A stretch of 64,000 nucleotides of DNA from DAOUJH01 sp965116555 (GTDB lineage: Bacteria; Chloroflexota; Dehalococcoidia; Lucifugimonadales; QGNO01), in contig OZ220698.1 of assembly GCA_965116555.1 (NCBI GenBank), forward strand, positions 992,001 through 1,056,000. Direction: 5' to 3'. Of the stretch, positions 38,815 through 47,706 are shown in pieces. The notes under the pieces are model-generated. The model was given only the letters and a program-made list of their open reading frames with translations, was not told the origin of the DNA and did not search any database. Numbering within the stretch: position 1 is the first letter of the stretch; each line of letters opens with the position of its first letter. The position numbers were made by a program, and so were the translations under genes.

Positions 38815-40476
38815 ATGGAACAAGAAATTCCGCCTTCTCGACGGGTATCCACCAGTGACGACGTAGAGGTCTCCACCTACCTGGAGATTGCTGAAGAGAA
38901 GCGAGGACAACAGCCTCTTCCTGGAGAAGCGCCGCAAATACAGGAGGAGGCTGTTGTCATTATAGACTTCGGCTCACAATACAGCAGGCTGATTGCGCGT
39001 AGAGTGCGGGAGTGCCGCGTCTACTGCGAGATAGTGTCGCACAACGCTGAGTGGGACGACGTCCGCAAGATCAACCCAAAGGGAGTCATCCTTTCCGGCG
39101 GGCCCGCCAGCGTTTATGAGGAAGGCGCGCCGCTTGCCCCGCTGTGGGTATACGACAGCGGCCTGCCCGTACTGGGCATCTGCTACGGGATGCAGGTGCT
39201 CACTCACCAGCTGGGCGGCAAGGTGGTACAGGCAACGGAGCGTGAGTACGGCCATGCCGTCCTGCACCAGAACGTTCCCAACTCGCTCTTTGCCAACATG
39301 CCTCCAAGCATGCCCGTATGGATGAGCCACGGAGACCAGATAGCGGAACTGCCGCCGGGTTTCAGTTCCCTGGCATATACAGACAACTCCCCCGTGGCCG
39401 TCATGGGCAGCGACAGCATAATTGGCCTGCAGTTCCATCCCGAAGTGGTGCACACGCCGCAAGGAAAAGACCTGCTGGCCAACTTTCTGCATGAAATCTG
39501 CGGCTGCCAGGGCTTGTGGACACCCGAGAACTTCGTAACCCGCTCCATAGAACGCATCAAGGAGCAGGTGGGCGACGGCAAAGTCATCTGCGCCCTCTCC
39601 GGAGGTGTCGACTCGGCTGTGGCCGCGGTTCTGCTTCATAGAGCCGTGGGCAACCAGCTCACCTGCATCTTCGTCAACAACGGACTCATGCGCCGTGAAG
39701 AGCCCGAACGCGTCCTGAAGGTGTTCGAAAGGAACCTGGGCCTCAACCTCATCTTCGTGGACGCGGAGGAGCGCTTTCTCGACAAGCTGGCCGGAGTAAC
39801 CGACCCTGAAAGAAAGCGCCACGTCATAGGCGAAGAGTTCATACACGTCTTTGAGGACGTAGCCGCTGAACGGCTGGGCGAGGTGCAGTTCCTTGCCCAG
39901 GGGACCCTCTACCCGGACGTCATAGAAAGCCAGACGGACGAAAACGCCGCCTCGGCAAAGATAAAAACGCATCACAACGTGGGCGGGCTGCCTTCCACCA
40001 TGGCCCTTGAGCTGGTAGAGCCCTTGAGATACCTGTTCAAAGATGAGGTCAGGGAGGCCGGTCTGAGCTTGGAACTGCCCGAAGAGATGGTGCATCGCCA
40101 GCCCTTCCCAGGCCCCGGTCTGGCCATACGCATACTGGGTGAGGTTACCAAGGAGAAACTGGAGGTACTGCGGGCCTGCGATTGGATAGTGATGGACGAG
40201 ATCAAGGGGGCAAATCTATACAGGGAACTCTGGCAGAGCTTTGCCGTACTCACCGACGCGCGCAGCGTTGGCGTCATGGGCGATTTCAGGACGTACGGAT
40301 ACGCCGTAGCCGTACGCGCCGTGACCAGCCAGGACGCCATGACCGCAGACTGGGCCAGGCTTCCCTATGAAGTCCTTGCCAAGATATCCAACCGCATCGT
40401 GAATGAAGTGCCCCAGGTGAACCGCGTGGTGTACGACATAACCAGCAAACCGCCCGGAACGATCGAGTGGGAGTGA
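38815..40476 (+). CDS. guaA: GMP synthase (glutamine-hydrolysing)
   Basis: This 553-aa enzyme has a class-I glutamine amidotransferase domain (about 46-235, GICYGMQ nucleophile Cys, LQFHPEVVHT His/Glu). An ATP pyrophosphatase domain (SGGVDSAVAA P-loop) and a dimerisation domain ending KPPGTIEWE follow. It converts XMP to GMP. ATG 38815 with ACGGAGGG upstream gives a 45-residue N-terminal extension, acidic and without predicted structure, before the usual VVIIDFGSQYSR start. No start codon exists nearer the domain. It overlaps purD by 1 bp. Confidence 0.95.
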   Translation: MEQEIPPSRRVSTSDDVEVSTYLEIAEEKRGQQPLPGEAPQIQEEAVVIIDFGSQYSRLIARRVRECRVYCEIVSHNAEWDDVRKINPKGVILSGGPASVYEEGAPLAPLWVYDSGLPVLGICYGMQVLTHQLGGKVVQATEREYGHAVLHQNVPNSLFANMPPSMPVWMSHGDQIAELPPGFSSLAYTDNSPVAVMGSDSIIGLQFHPEVVHTPQGKDLLANFLHEICGCQGLWTPENFVTRSIERIKEQVGDGKVICALSGGVDSAVAAVLLHRAVGNQLTCIFVNNGLMRREEPERVLKVFERNLGLNLIFVDAEERFLDKLAGVTDPERKRHVIGEEFIHVFEDVAAERLGEVQFLAQGTLYPDVIESQTDENAASAKIKTHHNVGGLPSTMALELVEPLRYLFKDEVREAGLSLELPEEMVHRQPFPGPGLAIRILGEVTKEKLEVLRACDWIVMDEIKGANLYRELWQSFAVLTDARSVGVMGDFRTYGYAVAVRAVTSQDAMTADWARLPYEVLAKISNRIVNEVPQVNRVVYDITSKPPGTIEWE

Positions 40477-41759
40477 TGAAGCTACTCGTCATTGGAAACG
40501 GCGCCCGCGAGCACGCTATCGCTTGGAAGCTAAGGCAGAGTCCGCAGGTTGATGAGATCCTCATCGCCCCGGGCAACGCCGGTACGGTGCGGCTGGGCGT
40601 CAACCTACCCGTGCAGGCAACGGACGCGGCGGGTCTGCTGGAAGCCGCCAAACTGCACGGCGTAGACCTCACCGTCGTCGGGCCGGAAGCGCCGCTTCAA
40701 GTGGGGGTCGTAGACCTGTTCCAGAAAAACGGCCTGGCCATTGCGGGGCCTACGCAGGCGGCGGCTCGACTGGAAACCAGCAAGGCGTTCGCCAAGGAGT
40801 TCATGAAGCGGCACAACATCCCATGCGCTCAGAGCGTCACTTTCGACTCCTACCCTGAAGCGCAGCGATTCCTGGATAATCGCGGCGCGCCGATAGTGAT
40901 AAAGGCCGACGGGCTTGCCGCCGGCAAGGGCGTGGTGGTGGCTGCCAGCAAGGATGCGGCTTCATCCGCGCTGGACGATTTCATGAACCGGCGTACGCTG
41001 GGAGACTCCGGAGCCACCGTGGTCATAGAAGAGTTCCTGGAAGGCCGAGAGGTAAGCGTCTTTGCTTTCAGCGATGGAGAGCGCATATCGCCACTGGTGT
41101 CGGCCTGTGATTACAAGAGAGCGTACGATGGCGATGTGGGGCCCAACACCGGCGGCATGGGCAGCTACAGCCCCGCCGAGTTCTGGACGGCGGAGCTTGC
41201 CGAGGACATAGAAAAACGGGTGTTCCTGCCCGCCATAGAGGGGATGGCAACCGAAGGCCATCCCTACCGGGGCGCTCTGTACGGAGGGCTGGCCATTACC
41301 GAAGACGGCCCGAAGGTCATAGAGTTCAACGCCAGGCTGGGAGACCCGGAGGCACAGGTGGTCCTGCCCAAGCTGGATACTGACCTGGTCGAGATAATGC
41401 AGGCCATAGCTGAAGGCAACCTATCTGAAACGCAAATTCGCTGGAACGACCGCTCTTGCGTCGCGGTAGCCGTGGCATCCGGGGGATATCCGGTGAGCTA
41501 CGAGACCGGCTATGAAATCGAAGGCATCGCAAGCTCGGAGGAGACCGCGCTGGTCTTCCACGCCGGGACCAGGCTGGACAACGGCAACGTGCTCACCGAC
41601 GGCGGCCGTGTGCTGACGGTGGTGGGCCAAGGCGGCGACTTGGCGGAAGCGCGCCAGAGAGCTTACGACGCCGTTAAGCACATACGGTTCCAAGGCGGCT
41701 TCTATCGCAGCGACATCGCCGACCGGCCCGCCGGGATAGTGGCTGCATCGGGCACTTAA
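40476..41759 (+). CDS. purD: Phosphoribosylamine-glycine ligase
   Basis: This 427-aa ATP-grasp enzyme has MKLLVIGNGAREHAIAWKL at the N-terminus, IKADGLAAGKGVVVA, GPNTGGMGSYSPAE, and EFNARLGDPEAQV. It makes glycinamide ribonucleotide, step 2 of purine synthesis. ATG 40476 overlaps the guaA stop as TGATG. A frame start 9 bp upstream is unlikely. Confidence 0.95.
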   Translation: MKLLVIGNGAREHAIAWKLRQSPQVDEILIAPGNAGTVRLGVNLPVQATDAAGLLEAAKLHGVDLTVVGPEAPLQVGVVDLFQKNGLAIAGPTQAAARLETSKAFAKEFMKRHNIPCAQSVTFDSYPEAQRFLDNRGAPIVIKADGLAAGKGVVVAASKDAASSALDDFMNRRTLGDSGATVVIEEFLEGREVSVFAFSDGERISPLVSACDYKRAYDGDVGPNTGGMGSYSPAEFWTAELAEDIEKRVFLPAIEGMATEGHPYRGALYGGLAITEDGPKVIEFNARLGDPEAQVVLPKLDTDLVEIMQAIAEGNLSETQIRWNDRSCVAVAVASGGYPVSYETGYEIEGIASSEETALVFHAGTRLDNGNVLTDGGRVLTVVGQGGDLAEARQRAYDAVKHIRFQGGFYRSDIADRPAGIVAASGT

Positions 41760-41786
41760 AAGAGATCTCAAATTTGGAGGGTAGAC

Positions 41787-42245
41787 ATGCCTCTTGTGGG
41801 CGTAATTGTAGGCAGCAGAACGGACGAACCGCTGGTTCAAGATACCCTGGGTGTCTTAGACGACCTTGGCATAAGCCATGAATTCAACGCTATATCGGCG
41901 CACCGCGCGCCTCAGAAAGTCGCTGATTACGCAAAATCGGCAGTGGAGCGCGGCGTAGAGGTGATCATCGCCGGCGCCGGAGGAGCGGCTGCCCTACCCG
42001 GCACGGTGGCGGCCTGGACAGACCTGCCGGTCATCGGCATACCACTGCCCACCAGCGAACTGAACGGCGTGGATGCCCTGCACTCCATTGTTCAGATGCC
42101 GCCCGGAGTGCCCGTGGGGTGCGTGGCCGTGGGAAGCTGGGGAGCGCGCAATGCCGCGTATCTGGCCGCCGGCATCCTTAGCCTCAAGTATGATAAAATA
42201 CGCCAGGCTTACGCTGCTTATCGTGAACGACTTCGGGAGGGATAA
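41787..42245 (+). CDS. purE: N5-carboxyaminoimidazole ribonucleotide mutase (PurE)
   Basis: This 152-aa protein has the PurE motifs GVIVGSRTDEPLV, FNAISAHRAPQKVADYA (catalytic His) and IIAGAGGAAALPGTVAAWT. The usual GSxSDW is GSRTDEP here, a modest change. It rearranges N5-CAIR to CAIR. The ATG at 41787 has TTGGAGGG upstream. No purK is in view, so its substrate class is not settled. Confidence 0.92.
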   Translation: MPLVGVIVGSRTDEPLVQDTLGVLDDLGISHEFNAISAHRAPQKVADYAKSAVERGVEVIIAGAGGAAALPGTVAAWTDLPVIGIPLPTSELNGVDALHSIVQMPPGVPVGCVAVGSWGARNAAYLAAGILSLKYDKIRQAYAAYRERLREG

Positions 42246-42251
42246 TCGCGG

Positions 42252-42974
42252 TTGGCAATTCAAGGTCTTCCCAAGGCCCTGCTAGTGGACCTGGACGACA
42301 CCATCCTTGCTTTTGATAGTGTGGCCGGCGAGTGCTGGCAGAGCATCTGCAATCGATTCGTCTCTCAGTTGGAGATAGATTCCCCACAGAAGCTTTATTC
42401 GGCGATCATGAGTGAACGCTCCTGGTTTTGGAGCGACCCGGAACGGCATCGCTGGGGAAGACTCAACCAGCTTCTTGCAGGACGGAAAATCGTACAGATG
42501 GCGCTGCTCCGGTTCGGCATTGACGATACCGACGTGGCTCAGCAAATATCGGATGCCTACCGAGTGGAACGAGAAGAAGCCGTCGCCCCGTTCCCCGGAG
42601 CCGTGGAAACGCTGACCGAGATGCGCGCCAGGGGTGTGCGACTGGGACTGATCACCAACGGCGCTGCTTCAACCCAGCAGGCCAAGATACAGAGGTTCAA
42701 CCTGGCGCCGCTGTTCGGCTCCATTGTGATCGAAGGGGAGTTCGGCGTAGGTAAACCGGATGAGCGCGTCTTCAGGCACTCGCTGGATGTCCTGGGCGTG
42801 CCTGTTGAACAGTCGTGGATGGTGGGAGACAACCTGGAGTGGGACGTCCAAGGAGCGCAAAGGGTCGGCATCACTGGCATATGGAATGACTGGAAAGGCG
42901 ACGGTCTGCCGGAAGGCTCCTCTGCCCTACCCGACCGCACAATCCGCTCCCTGAGTGAGCTGCTGCAACCATGA
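42252..42974 (+). CDS. HAD-superfamily hydrolase (YjjG/HAD-IA type)
   Basis: This 240-aa phosphatase has a Rossmann core and a helical cap. Motif I is LLVDLDDTI (D13, D15), motif II LGLITNGA, motif III lysine in VGKPDERVF, and motif IV MVGDNLEWDVQGAQ. This looks like a nucleotidase of the YjjG group (house-cleaning of nucleoside monophosphates), which would suit a purine operon, but the substrate is not determined. The start is TTG 42252, 6 bp after purE. Confidence 0.82.
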   Translation: MAIQGLPKALLVDLDDTILAFDSVAGECWQSICNRFVSQLEIDSPQKLYSAIMSERSWFWSDPERHRWGRLNQLLAGRKIVQMALLRFGIDDTDVAQQISDAYRVEREEAVAPFPGAVETLTEMRARGVRLGLITNGAASTQQAKIQRFNLAPLFGSIVIEGEFGVGKPDERVFRHSLDVLGVPVEQSWMVGDNLEWDVQGAQRVGITGIWNDWKGDGLPEGSSALPDRTIRSLSELLQP

Positions 42975-43627
42975 AACTAGCCATCCTCAGTGATTTCGAC
43001 GATACCGCCGCTCAACAGAACGTGGCCCACTTGGTGCTGGACCGGTTCAGTAAGGAGGACTGGCGGCCACTCCTAGAACAGTTCCACCAGGGCACCATCA
43101 AGCCCAGGGACTATTTCGAGATGCCGTTTAGGCCCATTACGGCCTCCAAGCACGATATGCAGGCCTACGTCCGGGAAAAGGCCCGCCTCCGGCCCGGTTT
43201 CACGGAGCTGGCGGATTTCTGTAGATCCGGCGGTATTGAGCTGGCTGTGGTGACCTACGGGCTGGATTTCTACGTAGAGGCGCTGTTGGAGAGCGCCAAC
43301 CTTCAACGGCTGCCTACCTATGCCGTAGGCGCCAAGTTCTCAGACCGGGGCATGGATTTTGAATACAGATACACGCGGGAGAGTTGCACGGAATGGGGCA
43401 ACTGCAAGTGCTCCGTTGTCGACGGCTACCGTGAGCGCGGGTATAAGGTGTACTACGCGGGCGACGGCATGTCAGATTATTGTCCGGCAAGGCGGGCGGA
43501 CTTCGTCTTTGCCACATCGCGGCTTCTGGACATGTGCCTCAAGGAGAGCTTGCCCAATAGAGAGCTGCGGGACTTCTTCGACGTGATCGACTATCTGAAG
43601 CAACACGCCAACGGGAGAAGTGCATGA
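42971..43627 (+). CDS. MtnX-like HAD-IB phosphatase
   Basis: This 218-aa protein has motif I LSDFDDTAA (D8, D10), motif II VVTYGLDFYVEALL, and motif IV VYYAGDGMSDYCPA. FDDT and the CTEWGNCKC pair in the middle recall MtnX (2-hydroxy-3-keto-5-methylthiopentenyl phosphatase) and PSP-like enzymes. Other Met-salvage genes are not in view, so a different small phosphate ester is possible. It overlaps the preceding HAD gene by 4 bp and purB by 4 bp. Confidence 0.75.
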   Translation: MKLAILSDFDDTAAQQNVAHLVLDRFSKEDWRPLLEQFHQGTIKPRDYFEMPFRPITASKHDMQAYVREKARLRPGFTELADFCRSGGIELAVVTYGLDFYVEALLESANLQRLPTYAVGAKFSDRGMDFEYRYTRESCTEWGNCKCSVVDGYRERGYKVYYAGDGMSDYCPARRADFVFATSRLLDMCLKESLPNRELRDFFDVIDYLKQHANGRSA

Positions 43628-44916
43628 TCGATCGCTACTCCAGGCCAAAGATGAAAAAGGTATGGTCTGATGAGAACAAATACGATAAGTGGCTTGCCAT
43701 AGAGCTGGCGGTGTGTGAAGCCTGGACGGAAGCCGGTGTCATCCCGCAGGATGACATGGCCAAGCTGAGGCACGCCACCTATGACCCCGTTCGTTTGGAC
43801 GAGATATTCCAGCGCACGCGCCATGACATGACCGCCTTCACCCGCTCCATTACGGAAAACCTGGGCGAAGAGGGCCGCTGGATCCACCTGGGACTCACCT
43901 CAAGCGACGTATTGGACACGTCCCAGAGCCTTCAGCTGTTGGAGGCGGCTGACCTCCTACTGGAAGAGGTGGAAGCCCTCCGGGGGACTTTGAAAGCCCG
44001 CGCCAAAGAGCACAAGGACACCCTTATGATGGGTCGTACACATGGCATTCATGCGGAGCCTATCACCTTCGGGCTGAAGCTTGCCCTGTGGTGGGACGAA
44101 ATGAACCGTCACCATGAGCGCCTGCAGATAGCCAGAAAACAGATGGCCGTGGGCAAGATATCGGGAGCCGTGGGCACCCATGCCACCGTCCCGCCCTCCG
44201 TGGAAGAGAGCGTATGTCATAGACTTGGCCTTGAGGTGGCTCCCATATCCAGCCAGATTATCCAACGCGACAGATACGCCCACTTTGTGTCCGCTCTGGC
44301 TTTGATAGCCGCATCTTTGGAGAAATTCGCCACTGAGATAAGGTCCTTGCAGCGTACGGAGGTGCGGGAAGTCGAGGAGCCTTTTGGCGAAGGGCAGACC
44401 GGCTCATCCGCCATGCCTCACAAGCGCAATCCGGAGCTCTCGGAAAGGGTCTGCGGGTTGGCCCGTCTCATAAGGGGCCACTCCGTGACCGCGCTGGAAA
44501 ACGTCGCGCTCTGGCACGAACGCGACATCAGCCATTCATCCGCGGAGCGCATCATACTGCCCGATGCATCTCTGGCCCTGGACTACATATTGAGCTTGTT
44601 CAATCACGTCATGCAGGGGCTTCGAGTATACCCTGACCGGATGATGGAGAACATCGAATCCACCAGGGGTGTTATATTCTCTCAACGCGTCATGTTGGGC
44701 CTTGTGGAACAGGGCGGCCTCAGCCGCGAGAAGGCGTACGAAATCGTGCAGAGAAACGCCATGCGCTCCTGGGACGAAGGGCTGGACTTCCGTAAACTGG
44801 TTAGAGAGGAGCAAGAGGTCGTCTCCGCCGTGCCGGGGCGGGCGCTTGACGAATTCTTTGACTACGGCTACTACGTGCGCTACGTTGATGAGACGTTCCA
44901 GCGAGCAGGCCTCTGA
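43624..44916 (+). CDS. purB: Adenylosuccinate lyase
   Basis: This 430-aa enzyme of the fumarase/aspartase superfamily has LGLTSSDVLDTSQSLQL, GRTHGIHAEPITFG (catalytic His region), and the signature GSSAMPHKRNPELSE (mobile catalytic Ser). It acts twice in purine synthesis (SAICAR and adenylosuccinate cleavage). ATG 43624 overlaps the upstream HAD gene as ATGA. Length and motifs are standard. Confidence 0.95.
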   Translation: MIDRYSRPKMKKVWSDENKYDKWLAIELAVCEAWTEAGVIPQDDMAKLRHATYDPVRLDEIFQRTRHDMTAFTRSITENLGEEGRWIHLGLTSSDVLDTSQSLQLLEAADLLLEEVEALRGTLKARAKEHKDTLMMGRTHGIHAEPITFGLKLALWWDEMNRHHERLQIARKQMAVGKISGAVGTHATVPPSVEESVCHRLGLEVAPISSQIIQRDRYAHFVSALALIAASLEKFATEIRSLQRTEVREVEEPFGEGQTGSSAMPHKRNPELSERVCGLARLIRGHSVTALENVALWHERDISHSSAERIILPDASLALDYILSLFNHVMQGLRVYPDRMMENIESTRGVIFSQRVMLGLVEQGGLSREKAYEIVQRNAMRSWDEGLDFRKLVREEQEVVSAVPGRALDEFFDYGYYVRYVDETFQRAGL

Positions 44917-45001
44917 GGACGCATTGAAACAAACCAAAGATACATGGAAATCTACGCTAGACTGACCGGAGAGTAGATAGCGCAGTTGTAAGGAGAGACG
45001 A

Positions 45002-45679
45002 TTGGCAAGAGAGAGAGAACGACGTCGCACCGCCATGCGGCGCGGAGAAATGCGCACCGCCCGCAGAGAACGGCAGGAAGGGAAGAAGAAGCGGCGCAGG
45101 ATCCTATACTTCCTGGGCTCCGGGATATTCGCCGTTGCCATTATAGTGGGGCTATTCGTTCCTTCTTTCCCCGGCGCGGGGATCGGCACGGGGAGCGGGG
45201 CTACCAGCTACGCAGATGGTATAGGGGTTCCTCAAGCCTTGATGCCCACCGTCTTTCACGTAACTGAGACCGTTGACTACAGCACTGTGCCACCCACGTC
45301 CGGCGACCACTCGCCGATTACAACACAGTGTGGGTTCTACGAGAATGAAGTCCTGGACGAGATAGTGGTGCACAACATGGAGCACGGCAACATAGTAATG
45401 AGCTACAATCTCACCAACAGCGCCGACATAGAACGGCTGCGAGAGGTCCACAACAACTTGAACGGGAATGACGAATGGCTGGTGACCCGGTTCTACCCCG
45501 ATATACCTGAGGGAACCGTTGCCCTCACCGCCTGGGGAGTACTGGACGAGTTCCAGGGAGTAGACGAAGACCGCATAGAGCGCTTCTACGAGGCATACAA
45601 AGGCAACCTGTTCACTGAAGAGACGAGAGGCCTGGGGCGCGGCATCCCCTGCACCAGCTCAGCGCGAATGGACCGATAG
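45002..45679 (+). CDS. DUF3105 membrane-anchored protein
   Basis: This 225-aa protein has a very basic N-terminus (about residues 1-33), one transmembrane helix (about 34-55) and an outer domain. The domain has the DUF3105 signature: YSTVPPTSGDHSPITTQCGFYENEV..EIVVHNMEHGNIVMSYNL. The conserved HNMEHG could bind a metal. The family's function is unknown. TTG 45002 has AAGGAGAGA upstream. Lies between purB and purS, 2 bp before purS, which suggests co-transcription but no obvious shared role. Confidence 0.8.
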   Translation: MARERERRRTAMRRGEMRTARRERQEGKKKRRRILYFLGSGIFAVAIIVGLFVPSFPGAGIGTGSGATSYADGIGVPQALMPTVFHVTETVDYSTVPPTSGDHSPITTQCGFYENEVLDEIVVHNMEHGNIVMSYNLTNSADIERLREVHNNLNGNDEWLVTRFYPDIPEGTVALTAWGVLDEFQGVDEDRIERFYEAYKGNLFTEETRGLGRGIPCTSSARMDR

Positions 45680-45681
45680 TC

Positions 45682-45930
45682 TTGTACGTCGCAAAGGTCT
45701 ACGTCACCCTCAAGCCAACGGTCAACGATCCCCAGGGCCGCACAATCATGGGCGGCCTGAAAAGCCTGGGCTTTGAATCGGTAGCCGACGTCCGGGCCGG
45801 TAAGTACCTGGAGATCAAGGTCCAGGAAACGGACAAGGCGGCAGCGGAGCGCCAGGTAAGCGAGATGTGCGACAAGCTCCTGGCCAATCCGGTGATAGAA
45901 GAGTACCGGTTTGAGCTGACTGAAGCCTAG
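45682..45930 (+). CDS. purS: PurS, small subunit of FGAM synthase
   Basis: This 82-aa protein has the PurS pattern KVYVTLKPTVNDPQGRTI, LKSLGFESVADVRAGKYLEI, and CDKLLANPVIEEYRFEL. PurS bridges PurL and PurQ in the formylglycinamidine ribonucleotide synthase complex. The start is TTG 45682, with no clear ribosome site. purQ and purL are not adjacent; the next gene is convergent hisB, so they must lie elsewhere. Confidence 0.92.
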   Translation: MYVAKVYVTLKPTVNDPQGRTIMGGLKSLGFESVADVRAGKYLEIKVQETDKAAAERQVSEMCDKLLANPVIEEYRFELTEA

Positions 45931-45940
45931 CTGACCGGCC

Positions 45941-46564
45941 TCAGCCCGATATCGTCCCCTTGGTGCTGGGTATCGACCCGGCAACCCTGGGATCCGGCTC
46001 CAGAGCGGCCCGCAGGGAGCGCCCCAACGCCTTGAACAACGCCTCGGCTTTGTGGTGCGGGTCCACACCCGCCAGGATGCTGGCGTGGATGTTTATCCCG
46101 CCCTCGATGGCAAAGCTCTGGAAGAAGTGGCCGACGAGCTCGCCGGGTATATTGCCGAACCGGGCGCCTTCAAGCTGAGTATCGACCACGGCGTATCCCC
46201 TACCCCCCACGTCAACCACCACTCGAGCAAGCGCCTCATCCAACGGCACCAATGCGAACCCCATGCGCCGAATGCCCTTGCCTTCGCCAATGGCCTGCCG
46301 CAGGGCGCGACCGGCCGCTATGGCGACGTCCTCTATCAGGTGATGAGCGTCCGGAAGGTCATCGCCTTTAGCTGATATCACGGCGTCTATCAAGCCGTGC
46401 CTGGAGAGTTGCGCCAGCATGTGATCGAACATCGGCTGGCCGGTGTCTATGGAATACTGTCCCGTCCCATCTATGCCCAGCTCTATGCTGATCTTGGTCT
46501 CCCCCGTTTCCCTGCTGACGACGCCGCGCCGGGAAGTAGCCGAGATGTCCTTGTCTTTTTCCAT
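45941..46564 (-). CDS. hisB: Imidazoleglycerol-phosphate dehydratase
   Basis: This 207-aa enzyme has the duplicated Mn-binding motifs DAHHLIEDVAIA and DPHHKAEALFKA, plus GQPMFDHMLAQLSRHG. It is single-function, with no histidinol phosphatase domain. ATG 46564 has AGGAG ten bases upstream. The frame stays open 75 codons further, but that part overlaps hisC in another frame and looks like a shadow. It is last gene of the minus-strand his cluster. Confidence 0.95.
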   Translation of the reverse strand: MEKDKDISATSRRGVVSRETGETKISIELGIDGTGQYSIDTGQPMFDHMLAQLSRHGLIDAVISAKGDDLPDAHHLIEDVAIAAGRALRQAIGEGKGIRRMGFALVPLDEALARVVVDVGGRGYAVVDTQLEGARFGNIPGELVGHFFQSFAIEGGINIHASILAGVDPHHKAEALFKALGRSLRAALEPDPRVAGSIPSTKGTISG

Positions 46565-46601
46565 ATCACATGCTCCTGAGGCCATTGTTGCCTTTAGCTC
46601 T

Positions 46602-47702
46602 TCACGAAAGTATGTCCTGCAGCGCTTCCACCAGCGCCTGGTTGTGTTCCGGCAGACCCACGCTGATCCGTATGTAATCCTGCAATTGCGGATTATTGTA
46701 GTAGCGAACGAAGACGCCGCGCTTGGCAAGCTCTTCATAAACGTACATCCCGTTGCCGCCCTGAATGCGACAAAGAATGAAGTTGGCATGGGACGGCACC
46801 GGCGCCAGTCCCGTCATGCCCTGCAGCCTGCTGAACAACGCGTCTCTATGACGCACGATCTCTTCCACGCGTGACAGGAGCAGCTCCTTGTCCTCAAGCG
46901 AGGCGTACAGCCCTATCTCCGCGGCTATGGAGACGTTGTACGGAGGTTTGATCACAAGCATGCGCTCGGCTACCTCAGGACTCATTATGCCGTAGCCTAT
47001 TCTGAGACCCGCCAGCCCCGCCCATTTGCTGAATGTCCTCAGCACAACCAGGTTGGGGTATTCCGGCAGAAGGTGGGCCATGGTTGCCTTGGAGAACTCG
47101 TGGTACGCCTCATCCACTACCACCAGGACGTTCAACTCAAGGAGGCTTCTCACCGTGTCCTCACTTAACAGGTTGCCCGTAGGATTATTGGGCAAGGTCA
47201 GGAAGAGTATTTTGGCATTCTCGTGGTCAGCGGCTCGGCGCGCTTCCTCTATGTCCACGTCAAACGTCTCATCCAGTGGAATGGACACCGTCCGGCCCCC
47301 CACCAGGTCAGTGAACACGCCGTACATCTCAAAGCCCGGCGAAAAGCGGATAACCCGATCGCCGGGGCCCACAAAGAGGCGCAGCAACAGGTCAATTATC
47401 TCGTCGCTGCCCGCACCGGCTACAATTCGCTCAGGTTCGCTCCCTGCGTACTCGGCAAGCGCCTTTCTCAACCGGCCCTGTCTGGGGTCCGGGTAGATGT
47501 TGTAGGCGCTGTAGTCAGCAAGCGCTTTGGCCACTCTGGGCGAAGTCCCGTACGGGTTTTCGTTCCCGTTGAGCTTAACGACTTTGTCCGGCGAGATGCC
47601 TATGCGTTGAGCCAGCACCTCCGGCGGGTCTACCCCGGCGTACGGCAGCGCCTCCCTCACCTGGGGAAGCATCAGTTTGGTTACGTCCGTAGAATCGTTC
47701 AT
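46602..47702 (-). CDS. hisC: Histidinol-phosphate aminotransferase
   Basis: This 366-aa class-II aminotransferase has KLNGNENPYGTSP, LTLPNNPTGNLL, VVVDEAYHEFS, the PLP lysine in LRTFSKWAGLAGLRIGY, and the C-terminal VRYYNNPQLQDYIRISVG. It makes histidinol phosphate. It starts at ATG 47702, 4 bp after the hisD stop, and ends 37 bp before hisB. Confidence 0.94.
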   Translation of the reverse strand: MNDSTDVTKLMLPQVREALPYAGVDPPEVLAQRIGISPDKVVKLNGNENPYGTSPRVAKALADYSAYNIYPDPRQGRLRKALAEYAGSEPERIVAGAGSDEIIDLLLRLFVGPGDRVIRFSPGFEMYGVFTDLVGGRTVSIPLDETFDVDIEEARRAADHENAKILFLTLPNNPTGNLLSEDTVRSLLELNVLVVVDEAYHEFSKATMAHLLPEYPNLVVLRTFSKWAGLAGLRIGYGIMSPEVAERMLVIKPPYNVSIAAEIGLYASLEDKELLLSRVEEIVRHRDALFSRLQGMTGLAPVPSHANFILCRIQGGNGMYVYEELAKRGVFVRYYNNPQLQDYIRISVGLPEHNQALVEALQDILS

Positions 47703-47706
47703 CTGC

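Noticed and set aside
38974..40095. A 373-codon minus-strand frame inside guaA
   Set aside because: guaA has its catalytic motifs in the plus frame across the same DNA. The antisense frame has none.
46564..46789. N-terminal extension of hisB
   Set aside because: The extra 75 codons overlap hisC in another frame and are rich in Trp/Arg/Cys. The ATG at 46564 has a good ribosome site.
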